This document shows positions 1 through 10,856 of a DNA stretch of 64,000 nt, piece after piece. The stretch is from Bactrocera neohumeralis. Taxonomy: Eukaryota > Arthropoda > Insecta > Diptera > Tephritidae. The position numbers and the translations under genes are program-made. The number at the start of each line of letters is the position of its first letter. The first letter of the stretch is position 1. The DNA lies in assembly GCF_024586455.1 (NCBI RefSeq), contig NC_065921.1, forward strand, positions 27,649,135 to 27,713,134. The letters run 5' to 3'. The notes beneath the pieces are model-generated. The model worked only from the letters and a program-made list of their open reading frames with translations, searched no databases and was not told where the DNA came from.

Positions 1-929
1 ATTTACTTGCTATCGACAGGTATCCACCGACCTCCTCTGTAAATACTTACAAATATAGTATGTACGGGTGAAGTTATTGACGTATTATAGATATATTTTT
101 AAAGTAGTAACGATATTGAAGAACCATTCGTCCCCCGTTCTTTTAACTTACTCAAGTGGTAATCACCGTATTTGTGCAGTACTCTTGTTGACTGAGTCAA
201 AACCGGTGTACATTTTCTTCTTAGTCTCCACCTTATGCCACAACTTAAAGCTCTCGCACATAGCAAGAAGCTAATTAATCAGATTACATTGTGTTTGTTT
301 TTATTTTATTTTATTTTTTCTTATAAAAAGTTCTGGCCAAAACCCTCTGTGGCGCATTAACCTTTTTATCAATTTTATTTTTTCCGCTTGCAATCCGCTC
401 TGTTGTTATACTTTGTCAGCCAATGATTGCAATCACAAGAACTGACTCGGTTTGACATATTTTCATAAGAGCTTTTAAGTATCTCTTAATTAAAAAGATA
501 AATCTCTTAATTAAAGTTATGCTCTGTAAAGTTGTGCTGCTTGTAGCAGAGAGATAATAAGATAAACTTAATCGAATGCAAAGAGACGCCAGACAAGATT
601 TGCATATTACTTAAGCGCCAGTCATAAGAGAGACAGACTAACCAACAGACAGAAAAACAAGCGGCGCACATTAACCCAGTACTAAATAAAATAGAACTGG
701 TTGGAGAGTAGTGGTAATTGTCTGTGGAGTAAAGCAAAAAACAGGAAAATTGTAACTTCCTTAAATGGACTTGATTTTGATCGTGGTCCGATGTGAACAT
801 TTTAATCGGAGATTATACCCTTGCTTCAGACAATAATTTATTTATAATTTCATGAAGATATCTCTACCAATGAAAAAGCTTTCCATGTAAACAGATGGCA
901 GAGAATAGATAATAAATGAAGTTTGTACC
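1..929. other. Non-coding stretch, presumed cv-2 intron
   Basis: This stretch lies upstream of the first cv-2 exon visible in the window, so it is probably part of a large intron whose upstream exons are outside. It is AT-rich and has no domain or splice-framed exon that I recognise. The short open frames are not conserved-looking. Confidence 0.4.
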
Positions 930-1770
930 GCGACCTAAGGTCTATTGAGCTCTTCCCTAAGTCCCAATGACTTACATAGCCCCAGCACATTGATAAATTC
1001 CAATATACTGCTAGGTGCTATTATGCCGTTATGATAACTATTGTAAAACATGAATCCAAGCGTCTTAATCCTGCGTCTGCAGACTACTGTCTCTCAGCCC
1101 TACCGGGAGTCTCCAACTCCAGGTCGCAGACCCGGCAGTTTGCACAGGAGGCTAAGCTCATGTAAAATAAGTGCTTCTTGAGCTTACAATGGCCAGTGTA
1201 GAGAATAGCCGGCATTTGTTTCTAGGGCGATTAATTACAATTTTAAATCTACTGAGGTCGTAAAACTCATTAGAAACTTGGCCTGTCGCATGTCTTGGAG
1301 TTGTTGTCAATATTTCTCGCCTGCTCTTTTCTCCCTGCTGAACAGCTCCTATATGATATGAGAACCAACCGCAATAAAGTGTCCCGGTACTACCATTTTG
1401 GTGGAAGCTGCAGAGCCGAACTCGTCAGCCAATTCATTCCCGACTATATCCTTGTGAACGGGCACCCAGATAAGGTACACTTTGTTACGAACTGATAGCC
1501 TGTTCAGCCGTTCTATATACACTCCTGCTGTAGTAGCGATTTAATCTCATAAGCAGAGATCGCTTTAGGTGAAGCTTAAATATTTCTGAGTATGGCGATA
1601 CTTTCGTTACTCGGTAGAGATTTATCTCTACATGCCGACTTATAGCAAAGACTTTTGCTTGGAATATGCTCGGAAAACTTCACACAGATATAGAGAGTTT
1701 GATACATGGTCCTGCGACTGCCGCACCAATTTCTTCCGACGTTTTCGAACCGTCGGTGTAACACTAGATT
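930..1770 (-). mobile_element. LINE fragment, RNase H and cysteine tail (I/R1/LOA-like)
   Basis: Read on the minus strand, the first RNase H motif CYTDGS followed by KTSEEIGAAV is encoded near 1755-1690. The last RNase H motif, WVPVHKDIVGNELADE, is encoded near 1480-1420. The C-terminal tail region of the element follows down to about 940. Stops and frameshifts break it. The tail matches a second copy at 33370-33950, with the same wording around 'agccccagca' and 'tactgctaggtgc'. RNase H downstream of a non-LTR reverse transcriptase is typical of I, R1 and LOA clades; the exact clade is not decided. It lies antisense to cv-2. Confidence 0.75.
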
Positions 1771-2764
1771 GCGGTATCCCTAAGCAGTAGTTCGAGAGTG
1801 AAATATTTTCATGCAGCCTTACTGCTAAGAATAACTTTAAACTTTCTAGTAAAGTTTACCCTTTTGGGTGCCATGCAGCATCACTCTCACCGGTTGGGAG
1901 GTGCCAGGTGCACCATGACTAGGTACCTGCGGTTTGCAGAAAATGCAGGTGATTCCGATCGTTCAGTTTGTATGGTCCATTTTCAGTAGTCCCATAGCGG
2001 CGATTCCAACAAAAAAGCATGAATAAATAAACAGAGAGAAGGACATGGATAAATTGACTCAGCTCATTTCGCTGATCATTGTATGTCCGACGCTTCCGTC
2101 TAGATGTTAGAAACTTCGACAAACTTAAAAGCTGGAAATAATGAAGTGATAAATAAGCTTTGTATTTATAGCTTCTCAGTCTTTGTTGTTATAAGTACAG
2201 CTTGGTATCCCCTCAAGTACGAGTTCTTATAAATGTGATCTACGCAACGGTCATGTGGCTTTGGAAATGGATCAGCAAGCAGTCATAAGTCAAAACTGAA
2301 GCTGGAGGAGAAAAAGAGACTTGAAATCCGACCAACTTAAAACATAAAGAGCAGCAAACCGCCTCTTCACTTAGTCTTAACTAGCAATTGGGGTGTATTA
2401 AGATCAAAAATGTGATAGAAAGGGGGCGTTAGCAATACATTTTTAGTAGGTCTTTTGTTTTCACGATATCTCACATATTCTAACACCATTAGGGTCACCA
2501 GACTTGCATCTATTGATAGATCACCAGCTTATGAAAGCGTAGTGAATAGTCCAAGATTTTAGCTTGGCTGACGATTACTTCAAAAACAAACAGCTATCGG
2601 CTCTACAATTATAGCTTTGTGCTTATATTTCTCTCAACCTTCACTTAGAGGCCGTGGTAATGGTCTGATTTGAGTCTACATATAGTTTCCTATATACTTG
2701 TTATTTATAATTATTTCATATATTTTTGTATCATCTTCTCTGCTTTTGTGCAAATTCTTTACAG
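1771..2764. other. Intronic sequence without recognised gene
   Basis: Nothing coding is recognised between the LINE fragment and the first cv-2 exon seen here. The last bases form a normal 3' splice acceptor (pyrimidine-rich tract, then ACAG at 2761-2764). Confidence 0.4.
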
Positions 2765-2864
2765 AATGGATTTGTAAACTGTGAAAAGGGAAGCTGTCCA
2801 CCGATTGACGATTGCTATCTATTGGATCCCAAACCGCGTGACACATGTTGTAAAAAGTGCAAAG
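2765..2864 (+). CDS. cv-2: cv-2 exon, second half of a VWC domain
   Basis: This is a 100-bp exon between an ACAG acceptor ending at 2764 and a GTGAGT donor starting at 2865. It reads NGFVNCEKGSCPPIDDCYLL, continues through DPKPRDTCCKKCK, and ends one base into a Gly codon. The pattern C-x4-C, C, then CC-x2-C is the C-terminal half of a von Willebrand factor type C domain. The first half of this domain and the signal peptide must be in exons upstream of the window. Ending in phase 1, it joins in frame to the exon at 3163. By position this is probably VWC1, since flies have five VWC domains in this protein and four complete ones follow. Confidence 0.85.
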
Positions 2865-3162
2865 GTGAGTGAGTGAGGCATAATTTTTAGATTAGCTGTC
2901 AGGTTCCATGAAATCCAATGAGTCATTTTCCTGCGGGAATAAATACATATAGTAATATATAGTGGCTAAGTGCTTTAGATGTAATTCCCTACCATCCCAT
3001 CCCCTCTCATATAACCCGAGAGCATTCATCATGATGCGTCAAACGTTGCACCTCATTACTAATGATGAATCATATACTATATACCATAAAGTATAACCAC
3101 AAACTCATTACAAATAAATTTAAGTAAGATAAAACTGTTTCTCTTGTCGCCTGCTCTTTCAG

Positions 3163-3345
3163 GTTGCATATACCGTGGTATACCATACCCAAGTGGCTCT
3201 GAGTGGGCTGATCCCGAAGATCCGTGTAAGACTTACAAATGTGTGGCCAGTGTTGTCACCGAAACGACAATGAAATGCTTCAATCAGTGCGACGATGAAC
3301 ACGTCATACCGCCAAAACCCGGTGAATGCTGTCCGACATGTCAAG
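3163..3345 (+). CDS. cv-2: cv-2 exon, one complete VWC domain
   Basis: This 183-bp exon follows a CTTTCAG acceptor and precedes a GTAAGT donor at 3346. It encodes GCIYRGIPYPSGSEW, then DPCKTYKCVAS, and closes with PGECCPTCQG, which is a whole VWC module with its CC-x2-C end. Both borders are phase 1, so the module is a symmetric exon. VWC modules of CV-2/BMPER bind BMP ligands and chordin-like partners outside the cell, tuning BMP signalling, for example in crossvein formation. Function is assigned from the family, not from this sequence alone. Confidence 0.92.
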
Positions 3346-3769
3346 GTAAGTGCTTAAAACAATAAAAAATTACTAAGGATGCTAATCCCGTGTAAACTAA
3401 GAAAATGGAGCGTGCTTAATAGCGTCTACTCAGTGATAGTGTTATCATAAATTAAGATAGATCTGCAATCAAGTGAGACACTGATTAATCTATGTATATT
3501 AATCCAAAAACTAGTGAAACTAAAATCAGGAAGTCACACTAAATCAGTTCTCAGTACCAAAGTCACATGTTTTTAGAAAAGTTGCTAGTTTTTTTAGAAA
3601 AAGAAATTAACCTAAAATGCTCTAAATGTTAGAATATTTTAGGTTATATAAGAAAAAATTCGACTTATACGATCGGAACAATTTTTGGAGCACCCCGTTG
3701 TCTAAAAACTTCTAAAGAGTTAGAGAGAGCTTACGGTGGAACATTAGTACTTATTTATGTTAAAAATAA
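3346..3769. other. Start of cv-2 intron
   Basis: Intronic sequence after the GTAAGT donor; nothing else is recognised before the tandem array. Confidence 0.5.
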
Positions 3770-4625
3770 TTAATACCGTTATAAATTCCGAGATCTAAAT
3801 AGTAGTTCGGGATTTCTTCTACACTTCGGGATTTGTTAAAAATGGTGAAATCTACGTTTTTTTTATTAATTTCCCAAAAAAAAAATTTTAATCTCGTTAT
3901 AAATCCCAAAATCTATATAATATTTCGGGACTCTACACTTCGGGATTACACAAAAATTTTTAAAGCAGAAATATTTTTTATTAAATTCTCAAACAATAAT
4001 TTGATCCCGAAATATAAACAATTATAAACCCCGCAATCTAAATAATATATTTAAATACTATTTCGGGATTACCTCCACACTTCGGAATTACAAAAAAATT
4101 AATATGCGAAATATTATTTTTATTAAATTCTCAAAAATTAATGTGAACCTCGTTATTAATCCCGAACTATATATATTATATCGGGATTCTATACTTCGGG
4201 ATTACACACAAATTTTAAGATCCGAAATATTTTTTATTAAATTCTCCAAAAAATAATTTGAACCCTGTTATTAATTCCGAAATCTATATAATATTTCGGG
4301 ACTCTAGGCTTCGGGATTATACAAATATTTTAAGTTTAGAAATATTTTTTATTAAATTCAAAAAGACTAATTTGTACCCCGTTATTAATCCCGAAATCTT
4401 TATAATAATTCGGGACTCTATACTTCGGGATTACACACAAATTTTAAAATCAGAAATATTTTTTATTAAAATCTCCAAAAAATAGTTTGAACCCTGTTAT
4501 TAATCCCGAAATCTGTATAATATTTCGGGACTCTACACTTCGGGATTACATAAAAATTTTTAAACCAGAAATATTTTTAATTAAATTCTCAAAAAATAAT
4601 TTGAATCCCGTAAAATCCCGAAAAT
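3770..4625. repeat. ~115-bp tandem repeat with internal hairpins, in cv-2 intron
   Basis: About seven diverged units are visible. The anchor CGGGA recurs at 3808, 3926, 4064, 4182, 4297, 4411 and 4526, giving spacings of 118, 138, 118, 115, 114 and 115. Each unit has ATCCCGAAAT followed by an AT-rich spacer and ATTTCGGGA, so it can form a stem, and then a second CTTCGGGATTACA block. The remainder of each unit is A/T-rich, with TTTTTTATTAAATTCTC. The array sits wholly inside the large cv-2 intron (3346-7449). I do not recognise a named satellite. Confidence 0.85.
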
Positions 4626-6129
4626 ATTTCATGCTACCATATACACTAAACTAGTATAGCATTAAAAAAAAGAAATATAGCGATGCTAAAACTAATAACT
4701 GAAAACAGAAAAAAAAAAAAAAAATCGTACGTCATTCGCATAATCTGCAAAAGCATGACAGAATCACATTTAAAAAAATAAAAAATTAAGAGAAATAGAA
4801 AAAATAACAAAACATAAAAATTATAATAATAATGATTTCATATAGTTTTGTGTTGTATAGAAATCAAAGCAGCAGCGCACGAACAAAAACAATAAATAAA
4901 AAAACAACAAAGTTCCTTCACACATTCGATCGATACCCGCCCTCCCGCATTTGCCCAAGCCTTGCGACATCATTCCAAAGCATTGGGTCAATATCCAAAA
5001 ATAGTAAGCATCACATTCGATTTGATGGCATATTTAGCGCAGTCACTTAAGTTGATTTCTCGCTAATCTCTTGTCATAGTTGCGACATAATACAACAACA
5101 ACAACCACATCAGCAAAAAAAAACAAAAAGAACAACAGCCCCACTCGACTTTATAGCCATGTTCTATAAAAGCGGGGAATGTTGTTGACGCATAATACCA
5201 CTTGTTGTTGTTGTTATTGTTGTTGTTTTTATTAGTTTTTCTACTTTATTTTATGATTTGCCAATGACAATAATGTCATTAAATCATTTAAGCCACAATA
5301 AAACTTGATCGAAATTATAGTTTATGACAGACGCACCGAATCACTCACTAATCGAATGAGTTGTGGTTTTTGTTGTTGTCGCGTACAAATACAATTTATA
5401 ATCGTAAAACTATATATTCACACACACACATACACATACATATATGTTTATTTGCTCTGCTGAAACATCTGGCTGACCGAGGTGAGACATTTTTGAGGTG
5501 GCAATGAGAAGAAAACAGTTTCTATACGAGGATTGCTCGATAAGTCGGAAGACTTTAGCTTGAGCAGCATATTTTTTTCTTAAAGTCAAATTATTACTTC
5601 CTCAAACTTGATAGATTTATTAAGACACCTAGTTCCACTTCCTTTTTACTCTATCCTTTCTTTTTTTCAAAGTATGAGCTTATAAATACGAGTATTAGCG
5701 GCATCCGTTCTACGTCTCTTACCCACAAGACATGTTCTTTTTTCAAGCAGCTGAACTAAGAAGGGATTTACTGAACTCTCTAGGTTACTATAAGTCGTAC
5801 TCTTACGAAAAAAATTATTTCCGCAAAGACATTATTTTCTTTATATTTAGAAATGGTGTTCCACAGCTCAGCGGACAACGGTCTCTGCTGAACAGAGGTA
5901 CTCCGTAAATCCTAGGTTTTATTCCACTTTTCAACCAACATCAAAAAGTGTTGTTTCTAATAATGATTGCCACAACTTCTCAAAGTCATTTTGAGGCGAT
6001 AGAGAGCCAATATATTTATTGAATATCTTCACGAAATACATTTTTAAATCCGAGTAAAATTCATCCGCTAACCTCTTGCCTACCTCAAAGGCCAAATGTT
6101 TGGGGAACAGACTCATAGATTGAACAGAA
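4626..6129. other. Intronic sequence with simple repeats
   Basis: No gene is recognised. There are poly-A tracts near 4710, CAA/TTG-rich tracts near 5090-5120 and 5200-5230, and a (CA)/(TACA) run near 5420-5450. The piece around 5520-5720 starts 'gaggattgctcgataag' and looks like part of a dispersed element, but I cannot classify it. Confidence 0.35.
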
Positions 6130-6335
6130 GAAATTTCTCATGGAAATTCGTTGGATTTTTATACGCTGAACTATATCATGCAACTCTTGGTTTCATCTTC
6201 TTCGATATTTATCTTTCACGCGAATGATTCCAAACACCTTGTGGAGAAGAGTTTTCTCGAATACTCCAAGTGCTTTCTTTTTTCGGTTCGTCATTGTCCT
6301 TATTTCTGCGCCATATATTAAGGCAGCAAATCTTT
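6130..6335 (-). mobile_element. RTE-like LINE fragment (family B), end of reverse transcriptase
   Basis: The minus strand encodes AALIYGAEIRTMTNRKKKAL, then VFEKTLLHKVFGII and LHDIVQRIKIQRIS. This is the usual order after the RT palm in RTE-type LINEs (LLYGAE-W, VFERKVLRKIYG, IVxRIKIQRLRW). It is cut off exactly where the next LINE copy starts. Similar fragments occur at 28370-28910 and 32430-32690. Confidence 0.6.
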
Positions 6336-7215
6336 TTTTTTATTGGCGTAGACACCGCTTACAAGATTATAGCCGAGTTTACAACAGCACGCCAGTCGTT
6401 CTTCATTTCGCTGTTTGGCGTCCATTGGAGTTCACAAGTGTAGCCAGATCCTTCTTTACCTGATCTTTCTAACGGAGTGGAGGTCTTCCTCTTCTTCCAC
6501 TAGCCGATATTGCGTCGAATACTCTCAAAGCTAGAGTGCTGCCGCTTAATTCACTGAACTATGTTCATGTCGTCGTATATCTCGTACAGCTCATCGTTTC
6601 ATGGACTCCGGTAAAGGACCATAAATATTCCGCAGAACCTTTCTCAGTTGTTGCCATCGTCCATGCCCCTGCACCATATAGAAGGACGGGAATAATGGGG
6701 TATTTATAGAGTTTGGTCTTTGTTCGTCGAGAAAGGACTCGCTGCTTTTCAGTTCTCAAGTGATCCAAAAGTAACACCCATTAGCAGGAGTTATGCTGCG
6801 CTTGACCTTAGGGCTTATATTATTAGTGCAATTTCGCTGGTTCCAAAATATGCGAAGTCCTTAGCTTTTTCATATTTATAGTAGTATCGTAGTTCCGAAA
6901 AGGCGAGGAATCCTCATACGTGGTCTCCTCGTGCGGCATCTTGCCCTCGTTCACCACTTAACCAACCTCTTGGTTACTTGGAAAAGCCTATACTAATGGA
7001 TCTGTTATTAAGGTCTACGATGTCAATATCATCCGCGTAGACCAATAGTATTTATTGTATTTTTAGAGTAGACAGTGCCACTGCGCTTCTGATTGGCGGC
7101 ACGTTTTAATTTTTCCAGCATTTTAGTTAAGAAAATGTAGGAGTGGGAACCATCCTGTCTAAAACCTGGTCTAGTATCGATCGGCACGGAGAGACTCTTC
7201 CCGATTTCGTGTTCC
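6336..7215 (-). mobile_element. RTE-like LINE fragment (family A), 3' part
   Basis: On the minus strand this copy ends with the family's 3' end (complement of 'attggcgtagacaccgctta'). Upstream it encodes IPVLLYGAGAWTM and the LSRRTKTKLYK motif before breaking down. The family recurs at 21955-22600, 26810-27850, 35300-35700, 50600-51420, 54935-55047 and 63715-64000. RT-domain wording and lack of RNase H suggest the RTE clade. It is antisense to cv-2, inside its intron. Confidence 0.75.
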
Positions 7216-7449
7216 CTTTCCTTGGATTTTCAGCAATTGCCTAACAAGACAATTCTTATAGCACGACTTGACTAGAACAACCTAAATTTTTACCAATTTT
7301 CATTAAAATCAAAGGAAACCGTTTTGAAAACAATAGTGCATAAAATTTTTATCCGGAAAAACTGTATTTTAGCCGAATTTAGATTTGATGTCCAACTTTA
7401 GTTGAAGCTTAACTGCTTGATTTTACTTGAGAATTCCATTCTCTTTCAG

Positions 7450-7662
7450 GTTGCAAGATCAACGGACAAACGGTGGCCGAGGGTCAAGAGGTAGTCGGCT
7501 CGATAGACGATCGTTGTATGGTATGTCAATGTTCGCAAAACGAGCTGACATGCGCTAAGAAAACATGTCCCATACTCCAGTGCCCCATCTCAAAGCAAAC
7601 GCAGAATCCCAACGAATGCTGTCCACGCTGTACCGAACAACGGGAATTCATGCCGGTATATG
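7450..7662 (+). CDS. cv-2: cv-2 exon, one complete VWC domain
   Basis: This 213-bp exon lies between a CTTTCAG acceptor and a GTAAGT donor at 7663. It encodes GCKINGQTVAEGQEVVG, then DDRCMVCQCSQNELTCAKKT, and ends NPNECCPRCTEQREFMPVY. All VWC cysteines are present, including C-x2-C-x-C and CC-x2-C. Both borders are phase 1, as for the exon at 3163. It reads in frame from 3345 and into 7802. Confidence 0.93.
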
Positions 7663-7801
7663 GTAAGTAAGCGTTATGAATACCATAAAATATATAGTTA
7701 TATATAGTTTAATGAGAGAAAGAGCTGCCGAAATTTCGACAGAAAGATTCAACAATATTTTACAAAATTTTCTTTTTTCCTCACAAACTACTCCCCGACA
7801 G

Positions 7802-9228
7802 GCAAGTGCATTTTCAACAACAAGGTCTACTACGACAAGACGCAATTTATGCCCGACCGTTGCACCAACTGCACCTGCAGCAACGGCACCTCGATCTGTC
7901 AGCGCAACACCTGCCCCATACTGGAGTGCTCGCCCGAGTATCAGGAAATGGACGGTTGCTGCCCGCGTTGCATCACCTCCGAGGTGCGTAACGAATGCAT
8001 ACACAAGGGTGTGACCTACATGAATAATGAAACATGGAATTTAGGACCCTGCCGTTCGTGTCGCTGCATTGCCGGACAAATACGTTGCTCAGAGATGCGT
8101 TGTCCGCCGTTGAAATGTAACTCCAACGAAGTGAAGAAAACATTGCCGGGTGAGTGTTGTCCGCGCTGCATTGAGACGCCCGGTACATGCACCGTCTTCG
8201 GCGATCCACACTTCAAAACGTTCGACGGCAAATTCTTCAGCTTTCAGGGTTCATGCAAGTATCTGCTAACGGCCGACTGTCACGACAAAACATTCTCCAT
8301 ACGTTTGACGAACGATGGACGCGGCACGAAACGTTCGTCTTGGGCGAAAACGGTAACGCTGAAGATGCGCGGCATGCGCGTCACTTTGGGTCAGAAAATG
8401 CGCGTCAAAGTGAACGGCAGTCTCGTGATACTGCCGTATAGCGGCGCAACGGGCACACCGATTGTCAACATCGAACGACTGGGCGAACACATAATGCTGC
8501 AAACCGATTTGGGTTTGAAACTCGAATGGGACGGCAACAATTTCCTACAAGTGACCGCACCGACCGCCTACAAAAAGAAGCTATGCGGTCTGTGCGGCAA
8601 TTACAATGGCATCGGACGTGATGATCTCAGCAGCCGTGATGGCAATAATCACACCGACAAGGAGGTATGGCGTTTCGCCAACTCCTGGAAGGAAGGCGGA
8701 CCGAAAGCATGTTCGCGACGTGTGGAAAAGATATCGGCGCGTCCCAATTGTAAGGAGCGCAAAGCGAACGCCGCCTGTCGGTGGCTGCGCGAATCTGAAG
8801 TATTCGGTAACTGTGATAATAGACTAAATCCCAATAACTATTTTGACGCGTGCAAGATGGACGTGTGCGAGTGTCCCAATCGCATGTGTCATTGTGACAG
8901 TTTCGCGGCCTACGCGCACGAATGCCGACGCCTCGGTGTCGAAGTGTCGGAAGAGTGGCGCAAGCGCACCAAATGCCCGGCGGGTATGTGGCGCCGCAAT
9001 GCAACCAAAATGGCGCTGCTGCAGCATCATCAACACATTGGCGGTGGTGGCGGCGGCGGCGGCGTCAGTAATGGTGTGCGCAGTGGCGCGCAAGCGCGTC
9101 GTCGCAAGCACCACCAACAGCAAAAGCAGCAGACACAACAACAACTGGAACGGCAGCTGCAGCTGCACGTGCCGAAGAGTCTGCTGGCGCACAAGTCGCC
9201 GAATCGAACGCCGCCGCCGTTGCATTGA
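7802..9228 (+). CDS. cv-2: cv-2 last coding exon: two VWC, VWD, C8-like region, tail
   Basis: The exon opens after an acceptor CCCGACAG and reads in phase 1 as GKCIFNNKVYYDKTQFMPDR. Two VWC modules end in GCCPRC and GECCPRC. The VWD domain then starts TCTVFGDPHFKTFDG; GDPH (8200-8211) is the acid-type self-cleavage motif known in this family. CGLCGNYNG (8584-8610) marks the end of VWD. The cysteine-rich region CRWLRESEVFGNC to CPAGMW follows (C8-like). After it comes a low-complexity tail with poly-Gly (about 9040-9065) and His/Gln-rich stretches, ending at TGA 9226-9228. No complete TIL domain is seen. The product is a secreted BMP-binding modulator. Open frames at 8627-9279 (-) and 8843-9292 (+) are shadows of this exon. 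Confidence 0.95.
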
Positions 9229-10352
9229 GTCGCGAGTGTGGCTACCACCTGCGCATACATACATACATACATTCAACACTAAGCTATCTTAGGCTATGAG
9301 TAATACACATACGTATATAAACACATACATACATACAAATAAGTTATGAATTTTATATTTAGCTAGAAAAAAGTGAAAAATTATTTATAAAAAAGTAAGC
9401 GTGAAAGCACATTGCTTCAGGTCAGCTAATTTAAGCTTATATATGTGTGTGTGTGCGTTGATTTTTTTTGTAATTATAAAGCACCTGCGTTGTATTTGTA
9501 TGTGTATTTGTAAACGTAATTGAAGCATCACTGTTTTCTGTGCTGTTTTATACCACTTTGCTATTATTATTATAACTGTTATACTTAATTATTACTCAAT
9601 TAGTTCTTATTTAAGCCTAATTCTATAAATGCTAAGTGTATATATGTATTAGTAGCTCTTATGTGTGTTTACTGTATATTTTATTCTAAGTACTATAGCG
9701 AAATTCGTCTACTTCAACCGTAACGGTTCCTAACTCACACATGCACATACTAACAAACTTACATATATTTGCATGTACTCACCAACACACTCATATACAC
9801 ATACATGCACACCCATTTGCATGCAAAAGTTGGCATGCCCGTCTCCCCTGCGAAATGAGTAGCGCAAATGGCACGCCTGTGTCAAGACACTCACACTGCA
9901 AAGCCTTTTCCCATTTCTCCATTGAAGTCAAGCTCACAAATGTTCTTAAATTTGTTTTTTAATTACTACTTGCTAAAGTAGCAGTCATAAAATGCTTTTG
10001 TGACGTGACATTAAGCACGATTTTCAGCTATTGATTCACCGTTTTCAAAGAAATACTGTTACAATGTTATTTTGTACTCTATTTATTACTTTTTCTTTAT
10101 AGTTGCAAATATTGGGTAGTCGAAAAAGTCTTTTCGTATTTCTAATCAAATTTCAACTTTTTTGTAATTTTTTTTTCATAACTTTTTCTTTATACTATTT
10201 CAAATAATTATACTTTTTTTATAACTTATTTGTTATCACATTTTATCGTTATGTATTTAAAATTTTTTTAAATTAATTTTTTGTTTAATTTTTATAATTT
10301 TATTTTTTGTATTAATTGCATATTTTTTATTTTAATACTTGTTGATAATAAA
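9229..10352 (+). other. cv-2: cv-2 3' UTR and downstream flank
   Basis: Sequence after the stop codon holds (ACAT)n runs near 9256-9275 and 9320-9340 and a GT run near 9445. The first canonical AATAAA that I can find by eye after the stop is at 10347-10352. Earlier TATAAA variants, for example near 9478 and 9625, are also possible signals, so the true 3' end is undecided. The region from about 10080 is strongly T-rich. Confidence 0.45.
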
Positions 10353-10856
10353 TTTCTTTTTTAATTTTAATTTATTTTTATAAACATGTAGTAAATTTTA
10401 ATTGCTTCAAATAATTTGTTTTTTTCGTTGCGAATTTATTACTTAAATTAATTAAAATTTTTGTACTTGCTATTATTTTTTTAAATTTTTTATTTTTTTT
10501 TTAAATTTTTTTTTTTTAATTTTTTTTTAATTTATTTAAAATTTTTTTATTTCGTTTTTTTTTTTATCTTTCTTCTTGCAAATAATTTTTATTTTTTTAT
10601 GCAAATATTTTATTTTACATGGTTTTTGTTTGTTAATAACTTTTTTATTTATTATGTTTGTAGATAAATGTTCTCTTTTAATGCCTTATAACAAAAAAAT
10701 ATTTTTAATTTTAATTTTGAATAATTAATTATTAAATAATTAACTATTAATAATTAATTTCAATTAATTTTTTTGCACATGCTTTTACCCCTTTTTAATA
10801 ATTTTTTTTGTACTTGCTTGTACCTGTCTATAATTTTTATTCCTTATACTTGCAAA
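10353..10856. other. T-rich low-complexity DNA
   Basis: Long T runs and (A/T)-only stretches; no coding potential. Confidence 0.6.

Noticed and set aside
3833..4485. Open frames at 3833-4027 and 4258-4485 with repeated IYIIFRDS wording
   Set aside because: They arise from translating the tandem repeat; no evidence of coding.
3770..4625. CRISPR-like spacing of repeats
   Set aside because: The whole 115-bp unit repeats, not a short repeat with unique spacers, and the host is a fly.
8627..9292. Long open frames on both strands over cv-2 (8627-9004 -, 8824-9279 -, 8843-9292 +)
   Set aside because: Shadows of the GC-richer cv-2 coding exon; the true frame shows VWD and C8-like cysteines.
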